A stretch of DNA of 64,000 nucleotides from Alteriqipengyuania bathyomarina_B (GCF_038594605.1 NZ_JBCFZM010000002.1:558001-622000), one strand, 5' to 3'. Numbered from the stretch's first letter, positions 7,601 through 16,959 are shown. The notes: generated by a model from the letters alone, not told the origin. Made by a program: numbers and translations.

Positions 7601-9211
7601 TCAGGCGGCGCGGCGCGTATCGGCGCGGTCGCCGTCGGCATCGTCCTCGACGATCCGGGTCGGCACGTCGCGCATCGAATTGAGCGCGGCTGCCTGATCG
7701 TCGCTGACCTCGCGGCCCGGTTCTCTGGCCGGCAGCTCCTTTTCGGCACCTTCGTCGCCGGCTTCGTGATATTCGGCATCCTCGTTGACGCACCAGATAT
7801 CGTACACCCGCGATCCGGCGATGATGTTCTCGACCGTCAGCATCGCAGTCATCATCGCGTGGTCCTGGTTGTTGTAGCGGTGCATGCCATTGCGCCCGAC
7901 GAGGTGGAGCGTGGGATACTTGTCCTCCAGTTCGGCGCGCATCGTGGCGACATTGGCAGCGTAATCCTCGTCATAGACGGGATAGGCCTTTTCCTGCCGG
8001 ACCACCGTGCCGCCGCGCACCTTTGCAGGGTCGAGCAGGCCGAGAATGCGCATCTCGTCGGTCGCCAGCGCGACCAGATCGTCGTCGTCCATCGACCACA
8101 GCCCGTCGCCTTCGAAGCAGAAATATTCGAGGCCGACGCAGGCCATGTTCTCGTCCGGGATCATTTCGGGCGACCAGCTGCGGAAGTTCTGCACGCGACC
8201 GACCTTCACCTTGCTGTCGTGGATGTAGATCCAGTTGTCGGGAAACAGGTCTTCGCCCTCGACCATCAGCGCGACGGTCAGGAAGTCGCGATATTTCAGC
8301 TCGTTCGTCTGGAAGGTCGATTGCGGCAGCGGATGCATGCGCCGCGCAAGCTCGCGCATAGGGGCGGAACTGATCGCGTGGTCAGCCTCGATCGTGACCA
8401 TGCCGGACGCGCCCTTGGCGGTCATCCGCCAGCCGCCGCGCCCGTCACTGGCAAGCTGGTCGAGGGCATGGCCCATGATGATCCGGCCCTTGCCGGTCGC
8501 TTCGATCTTGTCGCGCGCGGCTTCCCACATCATGCCGGGGCCCTGGCGCGGATAACGGAAGCTCTCGAGCAGGGTCTTCGCCTGCATCCCGTCATTGGGT
8601 TTCTTGTTGAGGCCGAGGCTGCGCTTCACGCCGTCGATCACCGCACCCATCAGCGAGAGGCCCTTGATCCGCTGCGCCGCCCAGTCCGCGCTCATCTCGT
8701 CACACGGCATGCCCCACACCTTCTCGGTATAGGTCTTGAAGAAGATCGAATAGAGCTTCTTGCCGAACTGGTTGGTGGTCCAGTCCTCGAAACTTTTGAC
8801 ATTGCGATTGGGGAAAGCGCGCACCCACAGGTAGCTCGCCATGCACATGGTCGAGCGCCACAGGCCGAGGTTGCGCAGTGCCTCGAAGGCGCGCAGCGGG
8901 TACGAGTAGAATTTGCCCTCGTAATAGATGCGGCTCATCCGCGGACGTTCGATGAAATCGTCGGGCAGAATCTCGTTCCACAGGTCGACCACCTGCTGGC
9001 TCTTCGAGAAAAACCGGTGCCCGCCAATGTCGAAGCGATAGCCCTCGTGCTCGACCGTGCGACTGATGCCGCCCACATAGGTTTCGTCGCGTTCGATGAT
9101 CGCGACGCTCTTGCCGGCCTTGGTCAGCAGATAGCCTGCGGTAAGGCCCGCCGGGCCCGCCCCGACAATGGCCACATCGACGTTGATTGCTTGGCTTTGT
9201 GCTTCGCTCAT
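7601..9211 (-). CDS. NAD(P)/FAD-dependent oxidoreductase, UDP-galactopyranose-mutase-like
   Basis: 536 aa. N-terminal FAD-binding Rossmann motif VAIVGAGPAGLTAGYLL followed by YRFDIGGHRFFSKS, as in the UDP-galactopyranose mutase / protoporphyrinogen oxidase-like superfamily. The C-terminal text LVGRNGMHRYNNQDHAMMTAM is the closing FAD-contact segment. The last 60 residues are acidic and low in complexity. It heads a minus-strand cluster with GtrA (29 bases on) and a GT-C-like protein, so a role in making or modifying a lipid-linked sugar is likely. The precise substrate is not deducible; I avoid calling it glf because it is longer than typical mutases. Confidence 0.82.
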   Translation of the reverse strand: MSEAQSQAINVDVAIVGAGPAGLTAGYLLTKAGKSVAIIERDETYVGGISRTVEHEGYRFDIGGHRFFSKSQQVVDLWNEILPDDFIERPRMSRIYYEGKFYSYPLRAFEALRNLGLWRSTMCMASYLWVRAFPNRNVKSFEDWTTNQFGKKLYSIFFKTYTEKVWGMPCDEMSADWAAQRIKGLSLMGAVIDGVKRSLGLNKKPNDGMQAKTLLESFRYPRQGPGMMWEAARDKIEATGKGRIIMGHALDQLASDGRGGWRMTAKGASGMVTIEADHAISSAPMRELARRMHPLPQSTFQTNELKYRDFLTVALMVEGEDLFPDNWIYIHDSKVKVGRVQNFRSWSPEMIPDENMACVGLEYFCFEGDGLWSMDDDDLVALATDEMRILGLLDPAKVRGGTVVRQEKAYPVYDEDYAANVATMRAELEDKYPTLHLVGRNGMHRYNNQDHAMMTAMLTVENIIAGSRVYDIWCVNEDAEYHEAGDEGAEKELPAREPGREVSDDQAAALNSMRDVPTRIVEDDADGDRADTRRAA

Positions 9212-9276
9212 TTCGAGCCCCCGGTTGTGGATCGCTTGACCGGGGAGTGAAGGAAAATGGTTAGGGAGAGGTAAAC

Positions 9277-9297
9277 GAGCCCGGAAAAACGGGGCTC
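9277..9297 (-). terminator. Possible hairpin terminator after tRNA-Leu
   Basis: GAGCCC at 9277-9282 pairs with GGGCTC at 9292-9297 around a 9-base loop. On the minus strand it follows the tRNA by about a dozen bases and precedes GTTTACC. There is no long T-run, so it may only protect the tRNA 3' end. Confidence 0.4.
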
Positions 9298-9308
9298 GCG
9301 GGGCAACC

Positions 9309-9393
9309 TGGTGCGGGTGGTGGGACTCGAACCCACACGATCAAGGATCAGGGGATTTTAAGTCCCCGGCGTCTACCATTCCGCCACACCCGC
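9309..9393 (-). tRNA. tRNA-Leu(TAA)
   Basis: Read on the minus strand the gene begins GCGGGTGTGGCGGAATGG and ends with acceptor CACCCGC, discriminator A and encoded CCA (9309-9311). The acceptor stem GCGGGTG/CACCCGC pairs perfectly. The anticodon loop CTTAAAA gives anticodon TAA. A long variable arm and the T-arm GGTTCGAGTCCC are present, as in class II leucine tRNAs. Confidence 0.95.
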
Positions 9394-9495
9394 CGCGCGA
9401 ACGCAGGTTTCGCACCCGCGAGCATGGTGCGGATAGCGAGCGTTTTCCGATTTGGCGAGGCGATGATTTGGCAACACGGGCGGTGCGAGACGCGC

Positions 9496-9777
9496 TTACT
9501 CGTCGTTGAGCGCGTTGCGCATTTCCTTGCCGGGCTTGAAATAGGGCACGCGCTTGGCAGGAACGTCGACCGCCTCGCCCGTGCGGGGATTGCGGCCCGT
9601 GCGCGCTTCGCGCTCGCGGGTCGAAAAGGCGCCGAACCCGCGCAGCTCCACACGACCACCCTCAGCCAGGCGCTGGGCGATCTCTTCGAAGAAGATATCG
9701 ACCACCTGCTCGATTTCCTGCGCGCGCAGGTCGGGGTTGTCGTGAGCCAGCTTCTGGAGCAGCTCGGATCTGATCAT
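9496..9777 (-). CDS. ihfB: Integration host factor subunit beta
   Basis: DNA-bending nucleoid protein of 93 aa, partner of IhfA. The sequence begins MIRSELLQKLAHDNPDL and includes VELRGFGAFSTREREARTGRNP followed by GEAVDVPAKRVPYFKPGKEM, the beta-arm and C-terminal signature of IhfB rather than HU. Length matches the family. It stands alone between tRNA-Leu and a GntR-type regulator, all on the minus strand but with gaps over 100 bases, so it probably has its own promoter. IHF commonly assists site-specific recombination, so it could serve the integrase of the island downstream. Confidence 0.95.
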   Translation of the reverse strand: MIRSELLQKLAHDNPDLRAQEIEQVVDIFFEEIAQRLAEGGRVELRGFGAFSTREREARTGRNPRTGEAVDVPAKRVPYFKPGKEMRNALNDE

Positions 9778-9912
9778 GCTTTGCGCCTCCCGTTAAAGCG
9801 CCTGGGCCGGTAGCCCGCGGACGGTCCGGCTCTTTTCCTGTGGTACGACCCTTATAGGCGATTCTGCGTGCCAGAAAGCACCCATCTGCGCAATGTGCGA
9901 ATGCAACATTTG

Positions 9913-10293
9913 CTAGGTTTTCTCTATAAATTCCTTAACCCTGTTCGACATCAGGTCAGTCAGCGACAGGTCGAGACGATCGAGCCGCGCCCTGATCTCG
10001 GGCCATTCGTGCTTGAGGAAACTCGCGCGCTCCGCACCCCGCAACCGCTCAGCCGCGCCTTGCGTGACATACATGCCGACACCGCGCCGCACCGCGATCA
10101 GGCCATCGTCCTGGAACTGCTGGAAGGCCTTGGCGACGGTCAGCGGATTGGCGCCCTGGTCCGCCGCGAAGGCCCGCACGGACGGGAGCATTTCGCCCTC
10201 CGCAAACTCGCCATCCAGGATCGCCGCGGCGATGATATCGCGCAGGCGCAGGTACACGGGGCGTGTGCTGGTGGAGGAGAAGGAGCGCGGCAT
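9913..10293 (-). CDS. GntR family regulator, YtrA-type
   Basis: 126 aa. An N-terminal winged helix (residues about 10-75) with PVYLRLRDIIAAAILDGEF and LPSVRAFAADQGANPLTVAKAF is followed by only about 45 residues, the short dimerisation tail of the YtrA subfamily. Such regulators usually sit in an operon with an ABC transporter; here none is adjacent and the gene is divergent from a POT peptide transporter across about 190 bases. It may regulate that transporter and itself, which is inference from position only. Confidence 0.88.
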   Translation of the reverse strand: MPRSFSSTSTRPVYLRLRDIIAAAILDGEFAEGEMLPSVRAFAADQGANPLTVAKAFQQFQDDGLIAVRRGVGMYVTQGAAERLRGAERASFLKHEWPEIRARLDRLDLSLTDLMSNRVKEFIEKT

Positions 10294-10350
10294 AGTGGTT
10301 CAGTGACATAATACAGCGGGGCAGGTCAAGGTTCCCGCAATGCCATCAAT

Positions 10351-10391
10351 GAGTCGCCGCAAGGACATTTTATGCGACTTGCGCGAGTCGC
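10351..10391. promoter_or_regulatory. Repeated GAGTCGC/GCGACT elements upstream of the POT gene
   Basis: GCGACT at 10374-10379 and AGTCGC at 10386-10391 form a 6-bp dyad with a 6-base gap, and a further GAGTCGC stands at 10351-10357. They lie between the divergent GntR regulator and the POT transporter and could be operator half-sites. Short and unproven. Confidence 0.3.
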
Positions 10392-10480
10392 TTGGGCTTC
10401 ACATGCAGTTTTTGCGCGCTAGGGTGCGCGCTTTGATATTGCCCGCGCAGGGACGCGGTTGTTTTGGGGATCGGGAATTC

Positions 10481-12142
10481 ATGGCCGAATTTAATGCATT
10501 GTTCGACTCGGCGTACGAGTTGTGGGCATTCTGGATCGCGGTGGTGGCGCTTACCACCTTCCTCCTCGGCGGGGTTTTCTTAACCACACGCCCACAGGCC
10601 GAAGTCATCGGCCATCCCAAGGGCCTGTTCCTGCTGTTCATGGCCGAGATGTGGGAGCGCTTTTCCTACTACGGCATGCGCGCGCTGCTGATCTTCTACC
10701 TCGTCCAGCACTGGATGTTCAGCGATAGCGAAGCGAGCGTGATCTACGGGGCCTACACGGCCCTCGTTTACATTACTCCGGTGGTCGGCGGCTTTCTTGC
10801 AGACCGCTATCTCGGGCAGCGCAAAGCCGTTCTCTTCGGCGCGGTTCTGCTGACCTTCGGCCATTTCTTCATGGCCTTCGAAGGTGACGGGGGGCAGGCC
10901 GATGCCACGATCAACATCTTCTGGATGGCGCTTGCGCTGATCATCGTGGGTTCGGGCTTCCTCAAGGCCAACATCTCGGTGATGGTCGGCCAGCTCTATC
11001 CGCGTACCGACATCCGCCGCGATCCGGCATACACCATCTTCTACATGGGCATTAACGTCGGCGCGGCGACGGCGTCGATCATCTGCGGCTTCCTCGGCCA
11101 GACCGTCGGCTGGGCCTATGGCTTCGGCCTCGCGGGCATCGGCATGCTGCTGGGCCTGGTGTTCTTCATCGTCGGCAAGCCGCTGCTGCTCGGCAAGGGC
11201 GAGCCCAAGGATCCGGCCAAGCTCGCCGGTGGGCGCGAATTCGGCATCTACGGCATCGGACTGGCGATGGTCGCCTTGTGCTGGCTGGCGATCCAGTATC
11301 AGTCGCTGGTCGGCTGGGTGCTCGGCTTCTTCGGCCTCGGCCTGGTCGCCTATGTCCTCTACCTCGCAATCGGCCGTCTGCCGCGCGAGGAACGCGACCG
11401 TATCTTCGCTGCGATCTTCCTGATCTTCGTTTCGATCGTCTTCTGGGCGCTGTTCGAACAGGCAGGCTCCAGTCTCAACCTGTTCACCGATCGCCATGTC
11501 GACACGCAGGGCGTTGCGGCATCGATGTTCCAGTCGATCAACGCGATCTACATCATCCTGCTGGCACCTCTGTTCGCAGGCCTGTGGCAGATGCTCGCCC
11601 GACGCGGCGCGGAACCGTCCACCCCGATGAAGTTCGGCCTGGCCGTCATCCAGGTCGGCCTCGGCTTCCTCGTGCTGGTATGGGGCGCGCAGAGCGTCGG
11701 CCTGAACGTGCCGACGCCGGTGATCTTCATCTTCCTGATTTACCTGCTGCACACGACCGGTGAGCTGTGCTTGTCGCCCGTTGGTCTTTCGGCGATGAAC
11801 CGCCTGAGCCCCGGCCATATGGCCTCGCTGATTATGGGCACCTGGTTCTTTGCATCGGCCACCGGCAACTTCGCCGCAGGCCTGATCGCTTCGGCAACCG
11901 GTGCCGAAGGTGTCAGCCAGGAAGCTGGCAAGCAGGTCGTCCTCGACGTGTACTCCACGGTTGGCTGGTTCGCAGTCGGCGTCGGGATTGTCGTGATGGT
12001 GATCAGCCCGCTGGTGAAAAAGCTGATGCACCTCGACACGCTCGCCGACGACGATGTCGGCGACGATCTGGAAGGCCAGTCCGAGGGCCCGGGCGAGCCG
12101 CAGGGCGCGGGCATGCACCCCACGACCCGGCCGATCAACTAA
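10481..12142 (+). CDS. POT family proton-dependent oligopeptide transporter
   Basis: 553-aa inner-membrane symporter of di- and tripeptides. The PTR2 family signature is visible: LFLLFMAEMWERFSYYGMRA on helix 1 (ExxER-type motif), then GGFLADRYLGQRKA, and later FWALFEQAGSSLNLF and LHTTGELCLSPVGLS. About 14 hydrophobic segments are present, with an extra N-terminal helix before the PTR core. The start at 10481 (MAEFNALFDS) is preferred because the upstream extension is not membrane-like. Divergent from the GntR regulator; the next genes are secreted amidohydrolases on the same strand, and together they suggest peptide scavenging. Confidence 0.93.
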   Translation: MAEFNALFDSAYELWAFWIAVVALTTFLLGGVFLTTRPQAEVIGHPKGLFLLFMAEMWERFSYYGMRALLIFYLVQHWMFSDSEASVIYGAYTALVYITPVVGGFLADRYLGQRKAVLFGAVLLTFGHFFMAFEGDGGQADATINIFWMALALIIVGSGFLKANISVMVGQLYPRTDIRRDPAYTIFYMGINVGAATASIICGFLGQTVGWAYGFGLAGIGMLLGLVFFIVGKPLLLGKGEPKDPAKLAGGREFGIYGIGLAMVALCWLAIQYQSLVGWVLGFFGLGLVAYVLYLAIGRLPREERDRIFAAIFLIFVSIVFWALFEQAGSSLNLFTDRHVDTQGVAASMFQSINAIYIILLAPLFAGLWQMLARRGAEPSTPMKFGLAVIQVGLGFLVLVWGAQSVGLNVPTPVIFIFLIYLLHTTGELCLSPVGLSAMNRLSPGHMASLIMGTWFFASATGNFAAGLIASATGAEGVSQEAGKQVVLDVYSTVGWFAVGVGIVVMVISPLVKKLMHLDTLADDDVGDDLEGQSEGPGEPQGAGMHPTTRPIN

Positions 12143-12175
12143 GGGCGAAAAAGGCACCCAAAGGGGGGAATACTA

Positions 12176-13579
12176 ATGCGGGCACGGAAACTTCTGAGCC
12201 ATGGCCTCACCCTTTGCGGCGCGCTCGCGCTGGGGGCCTGTTCCACCATGGGCGGCGGCGGCGCGGCGAAATCCCGCCCTGCCGCCTCCGCCTCCTCCCC
12301 CACCGCGGGGGAGGATGGGCGCGCGCCCTATGCCTCGACCTATCAGCGCTTCCCGGGGCGCCCGACCGCGCTGGTCGGCGCGACCGTTTTCGATGGGGCG
12401 GGCAACCGGTTCGACAACGCGACCGTGCTATTCCGCGATGGCGAAGTGGTCGAAGTGGGCACCGGTCTTGCGACCGAAGGTTATGATGTGGTGGACGGCA
12501 CCGGCAAGTTCGTGACGCCGGGCGTGATCGACATCCACTCGCACCTCGGCGACTATCCCACCCCATCCGTGCAGGCGCATAGCGACGGCAACGAAGCGAC
12601 CAGCCCTATGACGCCTGAAGTCTGGGCCGAACACTCGGTCTGGCCGCAGGACCCGGGCTTCAGCCGCGCACTCGCCAATGGCGGTGTGACCAGCCTGCAG
12701 ATCCTGCCCGGCTCCGCCAACCTCACCGGCGGGCGTTCGGTCACGCTCAAGAACGTTGCCTCGCGCACCGTCCAGGGCATGAAGTTCCCCGGCGCGCCCT
12801 ACGGCATGAAGATGGCCTGCGGGGAGAATCCCAAGCGGGTCTATGGCGGGCGCGGGCGCATGCCTTCCACCCGGATGGGCAATTTCGCGGTCAACCGGCA
12901 GATGTGGCTCGACGCGAAGGCCTATGCCGATGGCGACCGCAGCCGCCGCGATCTCGCCAAGGAAACGCTGGCGGGCGTGCTCGACGGCGAAATCCTGATC
13001 CACAATCACTGCTACCGCGCCGACGAGATGGCGCTGGTGATGGATATGGCGAAGGAGATGGGATACAAGGTTTCCGCCTTCCATCACGCGGTCGAGGCCT
13101 ACAAGATCGGCGATCTCTTGCGCGAAAACGGCGTGTGCAGCGCGATCTGGGCCGATTGGTACGGCTTCAAGATGGAAAGTTACGACGGCATTCCCGAGAA
13201 CGCCTCGCTGCTGTGGCAGGCGGGTGCCTGCGTGATCATCCATTCCGACGATGCGAACGGCATCCAGCGGCTCAACCAGGAAGCCGCCAAGGCGCAGGCC
13301 GCCGGGCGTCGCATGGGTCTCGACATTCCCGATGCCGAGGTGGTCGGCTGGTTCACGCTCAACGCCGCGAAGGCGATGGGGATCGACGAGATGACCGGCA
13401 GCCTCGAGCCGGGCAAGATGGCCGACGTGGTGCTGTGGAACGGCGATCCGCTGAGCGTGTATTCGCGCCCCGAAAAAGTCTGGGTCGACGGCGCGCTGCT
13501 CTATGACGCGATGGACCGCAACCGGCGCCCGGTCAGCGATTTCGAGCTTGGTCAGCCCGGTGAAGGAGACGTGAAATGA
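12176..13579 (+). CDS. Exported lipoprotein amidohydrolase
   Basis: 467 aa with a lipoprotein signal (LCGALALGACSTMGG, lipobox LGAC near residue 22). The catalytic domain has TPGVIDIHSHLGDYP (metal HxH), a later HNHCYRADE, SAFHHAVEAYK and IHSDDANGIQRL, and the closing TGSLEPGKMADVVLWNGDP of imidazolonepropionase-like amidohydrolases. Metal ligands look intact. It should hydrolyse a C-N bond, perhaps in peptides or amino acid derivatives, in the periplasm. It overlaps the next amidohydrolase gene as ATGA and is 33 bases after the peptide transporter. Confidence 0.9.
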   Translation: MRARKLLSHGLTLCGALALGACSTMGGGGAAKSRPAASASSPTAGEDGRAPYASTYQRFPGRPTALVGATVFDGAGNRFDNATVLFRDGEVVEVGTGLATEGYDVVDGTGKFVTPGVIDIHSHLGDYPTPSVQAHSDGNEATSPMTPEVWAEHSVWPQDPGFSRALANGGVTSLQILPGSANLTGGRSVTLKNVASRTVQGMKFPGAPYGMKMACGENPKRVYGGRGRMPSTRMGNFAVNRQMWLDAKAYADGDRSRRDLAKETLAGVLDGEILIHNHCYRADEMALVMDMAKEMGYKVSAFHHAVEAYKIGDLLRENGVCSAIWADWYGFKMESYDGIPENASLLWQAGACVIIHSDDANGIQRLNQEAAKAQAAGRRMGLDIPDAEVVGWFTLNAAKAMGIDEMTGSLEPGKMADVVLWNGDPLSVYSRPEKVWVDGALLYDAMDRNRRPVSDFELGQPGEGDVK

Positions 13580-14958
13580 TCGCCCGCTTCCTTCTCGGCA
13601 CCGCCGCAGCGCTGGCCATGGTCGCTCCGGCCACAGCGCAGGATTTCGTCATCACCAACGCGACGGTTGCCACCGGCGACGGCTCCGAACCGGTCGAGAA
13701 TGCCACGGTGGTCGTGCGCGATGGCCGTGTCGTCGCGGCGGGCGCCAGCGTCTCTGCCCCCGCCGGGCTCGAAACGATCGACGGCACCGGCAAGTGGGTC
13801 ACGCCCGGCATCTTCTCGGCCATCACCGACCTCGGCCTGTCCGATGTCGACGGGGTGAGCGACAGCAATGATTCCTCGGCAGGCGGCTCGCCCTTCAGTG
13901 CTGCACTCGACGTATCGACCGCGCTCAACCCCAATTCGCAGGACCTGATGGTCGCCCGCGCCGACGGGATCACCCGCGCGAGCGTCTATTCGAGCCCATC
14001 GGCATCGATCTTCGGCGGCCAGGGTGCGGTCATCGATCTGGGCGCCGACCCCGAAATGGTCACGCGGACGCGCGCCTTCCAGGTCGTCGATCTCGGGGAA
14101 CGTGGCGCACGCATTTCGGGCGGCAGCCGCACCAGCGCACATGCCCTGCTGCGCAATGCGCTGCGCGAGGCGACCGACCTCGGAGACCGCGCCGCCATCG
14201 GGGCCGCCACCCCGCGCCCTTCGGACGCCCGCTTCGGCGACGATGTCCCGCTCGACCCGCGCCTCTCGGGCCGCGACAGCGAGCGGGCGGGCGATGTCCT
14301 GCTCACCCGCTTCGATGCCGCCGCTCTGGTGCCGGTCGTGCGCGGCGAGCAATCGCTGTATGTCGTGGTGGAGCGTGCCGCCGATATCCGCGAGGTCCTG
14401 AAGCTCACGCGTACCTTTCCGCAGCTCGATCTCGTCCTGCTCGGCGCGAGCGAGGGATGGCTGGTCGCGCAAGATATCGCAGCGGCGGGCGTGCCGGTGA
14501 TCGCCGATCCGCTCGACGATCTGCCGCAGGGCTTCGACCAGCTCGCCTCGACCCAGAGCAATGTCGGCCGGATGCGCGCCGCCGGGGTCACCGTGGCGAT
14601 CGGCCGGATGGAAGGCGGGACGGGCGAACAGCCGCGTAATGCGCGCCAGTATGCGGGCAATCTCGTCGCCCTCACCCGGGTGCCCGGCGCCACCGGGCTG
14701 AGCTGGGGCCAGGCCCTCGCCACGATCACTTCGATCCCCGCGCAAATCGCCGGCTTCGGTGGGCGGCTCGGCACGCTCTCAAACGGGGCAACTGCCGATC
14801 TGGTGATCTGGGACGGCGATCCGCTGGAGGTGACCAGCGCGGCGGAAGCCGTCTTCATCGACGGCGTGCGCCAGCCGACCGACAACCACCAGACGCGTCT
14901 GCGCGAACGCTATCGCGATCTCGACGAGAGCGACCTGCCCAAGGCCTACGACTGGTGA
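13576..14958 (+). CDS. Secreted amidohydrolase-like protein lacking the metal HxH motif
   Basis: 460 aa with a signal peptide (MIARFLLGTAAALAMVAPATAQ). The fold is the same as its neighbour: VVRDGRVVAAGASVSAPAG at the start and LSNGATADLVIWDGDPLEVT at the end. However the position of the metal-binding HxH reads TPGIFSAITDLGL, and the other histidine motifs are absent too. It may be an inactive partner that pairs with the intact amidohydrolase encoded upstream, or a protein with changed chemistry. Translationally coupled on both sides (ATGA upstream, GTGA downstream). Confidence 0.82.
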   Translation: MIARFLLGTAAALAMVAPATAQDFVITNATVATGDGSEPVENATVVVRDGRVVAAGASVSAPAGLETIDGTGKWVTPGIFSAITDLGLSDVDGVSDSNDSSAGGSPFSAALDVSTALNPNSQDLMVARADGITRASVYSSPSASIFGGQGAVIDLGADPEMVTRTRAFQVVDLGERGARISGGSRTSAHALLRNALREATDLGDRAAIGAATPRPSDARFGDDVPLDPRLSGRDSERAGDVLLTRFDAAALVPVVRGEQSLYVVVERAADIREVLKLTRTFPQLDLVLLGASEGWLVAQDIAAAGVPVIADPLDDLPQGFDQLASTQSNVGRMRAAGVTVAIGRMEGGTGEQPRNARQYAGNLVALTRVPGATGLSWGQALATITSIPAQIAGFGGRLGTLSNGATADLVIWDGDPLEVTSAAEAVFIDGVRQPTDNHQTRLRERYRDLDESDLPKAYDW

Positions 14959-15428
14959 AGGCCGCCCTCGCGCTTCTGGCGCTCGGCCTGCCGGGTGCCG
15001 CGGTTGCTCAGGATGCCGCAGAAGAGCCGGCGCATGACCTTGCCTGGCACAACAAGCAGCAGCTCGCTCTTGCCGAGCTGAAGGCGGAAGACGGCTGGCA
15101 CGTCTTGCCGGGCGGCTTGAAATATCGCCTCCTATCGGGCGACGGCAGCGGGCCGAAGCCTACGGTCGAGGATACGGTGACCGTGCATTATGCCGGGCGC
15201 CTGCTTGACGGGACGCAGTTCGACAGCTCTTACGAACGCGGCGAACCGGCGACCTTCCCGCTTGGACGGCTGGTCAAGGCGTGGCAGCTCGCGATTCCCG
15301 AAATGGGGGTGGGTGACACGATCGAGCTCTACGCGCCCGCCGACCTCGCCTACGGCCCGGTCGGCAAGGGGCCGATCCCGGGCAATGCGACCTTGGTCTT
15401 CAAGGTGGAGCTGCTCGGCATCGAATAG
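14955..15428 (+). CDS. Secreted FKBP-type peptidyl-prolyl isomerase
   Basis: 157 aa. Signal peptide (residues 1-19, ending AAVAQ), a short helical segment and then the FKBP domain: DTVTVHYAGRLLDGTQFDSSYERGEPATF, GDTIELYAPADLAYG and NATLVFKVELLGIE are typical. It should speed proline isomerisation during folding in the periplasm. The start is a GTG at 14955 overlapping the TGA of the amidohydrolase gene, so the product probably shares regulation and perhaps folding duty with the two amidohydrolases. Confidence 0.9.
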   Translation: MKAALALLALGLPGAAVAQDAAEEPAHDLAWHNKQQLALAELKAEDGWHVLPGGLKYRLLSGDGSGPKPTVEDTVTVHYAGRLLDGTQFDSSYERGEPATFPLGRLVKAWQLAIPEMGVGDTIELYAPADLAYGPVGKGPIPGNATLVFKVELLGIE

Positions 15429-15452
15429 CGTTATCTGGGGAGGAGAGACGAC

Positions 15453-16121
15453 ATGGTGGACCCGCTCACCTCGCTGATCGCTGCCAGCGTTGCTTTCGTC
15501 GGCACACATTTTGCGATGTCGCATCCCCTGCGCAGACCCATGGTGCGCGCGCTGGGCGATACCGGCTTCATGATCGCCTATACGCTGGTCAGCGCGGCCA
15601 CGATGGCATGGATGTATCTCGCCTTCGTCGCGATACCGGCGGGCGCACCGCTGTGGGGCGGCTACGGCGACGCGGTCTGGGTTGTCGCGAGCGTCATCAC
15701 ACTGGTCGCAATGGTGCTGTTCGCCGGATCGCTCATCGGCAACCCCGCGCTGCCAGCACCCGGCGCCGAGCAGGCTGCGCAAAAGGAGCCGAGCGGCGTC
15801 TTCAAGGTCACGCGACACCCGATGATGTGGGGCTTTGCGCTGTGGGCATTATCGCACCTGATCGCCGCACCCACCGCGCGGACCGTGGTTGTCGCACTTG
15901 CCATCGGCACGCTCGCGCTGGTCGGCGCGCACCTGCAGGACCGCAAGAAGGAGGTGCTGATGGGCGATGCCTGGAAGTCGTGGGAAGCGAATACGAGCTA
16001 TTGGCCGCGCCTCGGCCACCTGTTTGCTGCGGGCGCGATCCCGTGGATCGGTGGCATCGTGATCTGGCTGGGCGCAACATGGCTCCACGCCATGGAAGCA
16101 GGCGTTTGGCGCTGGGTCTGA
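15453..16121 (+). CDS. NnrU family membrane protein
   Basis: 222 aa with six or so membrane segments. THFAMSHPLRRPMVRALGD near the start and FKVTRHPMMWGFALWALSHL in the middle (paired histidines in membrane context) match NnrU, a family related to isoprenylcysteine methyltransferase-like membrane proteins. NnrU was named for nitric oxide reductase expression, but no denitrification genes are nearby, so its job here is unknown. GGGGAGGAGAG precedes the ATG. Confidence 0.85.
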   Translation: MVDPLTSLIAASVAFVGTHFAMSHPLRRPMVRALGDTGFMIAYTLVSAATMAWMYLAFVAIPAGAPLWGGYGDAVWVVASVITLVAMVLFAGSLIGNPALPAPGAEQAAQKEPSGVFKVTRHPMMWGFALWALSHLIAAPTARTVVVALAIGTLALVGAHLQDRKKEVLMGDAWKSWEANTSYWPRLGHLFAAGAIPWIGGIVIWLGATWLHAMEAGVWRWV

Positions 16122-16161
16122 CTGCTCTCGTGTAGTCACGCGGTCGGGCGAGAGCGCCCCG

Positions 16162-16959
16162 CTACCCGCCCGTGAAGTGGGCCGGGCGTTTCTCGATCAG
16201 CGCGGCGACGCCTTCTTCATGGTCGGCGGTATGGTGCATGAGGCCCTGTGTGCTCGCCGCAAGTTCGAGCGCGCCATCATAGCTCAGCCCTCGTCCCTGC
16301 CGCAGCATCATCTTGGTCTGGCGTAGCGCAGCCGGAGGCATGGCAGCCACCTTTGTGGCGAGCGCCCGAGCCTCGTCCATCAGCGCATCGGGCTCGACTA
16401 CGCGACTGACGAGGCCCCAATCCTGGGCAGTGGCCGCGTCGATCACATCGCCGGTAAAGAACAGCTCCGCCGCGCGCGCATCGCCGATCACGCGCGGCAG
16501 CAGCCATGTCCCGCCATCGCCAGGCACGAGGCCCAGCTTGAGGAAGGTGACGCCGAATCTTGCTGAATTGCTCGCGATGCGCATGTCGGCCAGACAGGCA
16601 AGATCGCAGCCAAGGCCGATGGCAGGCCCGTTGATCGCGGCAATCAGCGGCATGCGCAAATGATACAGCGCCCGCAGCATGCGGTGGATATTGTTGCGAT
16701 ATCCGTCGGCGATGTCGGCGGGCGATCCGGCGAAGTTGCCCGTCCGGTTCTGCATCGCCTTGACGTCGCCGCCCGCACTGAAGGCGCGGCCCGCGCCGGT
16801 CAGGATCGCGCAGCGGATGCTCGGGTCCTCATTGATCGAACTGCAAGCCTCGACAAATGCATCCCCGTCACCCGCCTGGCCGAGTGCATTCATGCTCTCG
16901 GGGCGATTGAGGGTGAGGGTTGCGATGTGGCTGCTGCGGGCAAGTTCGATCAGTGACAT
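16162..16959 (-). CDS. Enoyl-CoA hydratase/isomerase family protein
   Basis: 265-aa cytosolic crotonase-fold enzyme. The oxyanion-hole segments are visible: GRAFSAGGDVKAMQNR (about residues 59-74) and INGPAIGLGCDLACLADMRIAS (about 109-130), followed by FLKLGLVPGDGGTWLLPR with a Gly-Asp-Gly at the usual second-glutamate position. Family members hydrate enoyl-CoA in fatty acid or aromatic degradation, but the altered catalytic position could mean another reaction such as isomerisation. Single gene on the minus strand, next to the APC transporter gene. Confidence 0.9.
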   Translation of the reverse strand: MSLIELARSSHIATLTLNRPESMNALGQAGDGDAFVEACSSINEDPSIRCAILTGAGRAFSAGGDVKAMQNRTGNFAGSPADIADGYRNNIHRMLRALYHLRMPLIAAINGPAIGLGCDLACLADMRIASNSARFGVTFLKLGLVPGDGGTWLLPRVIGDARAAELFFTGDVIDAATAQDWGLVSRVVEPDALMDEARALATKVAAMPPAALRQTKMMLRQGRGLSYDGALELAASTQGLMHHTADHEEGVAALIEKRPAHFTGG

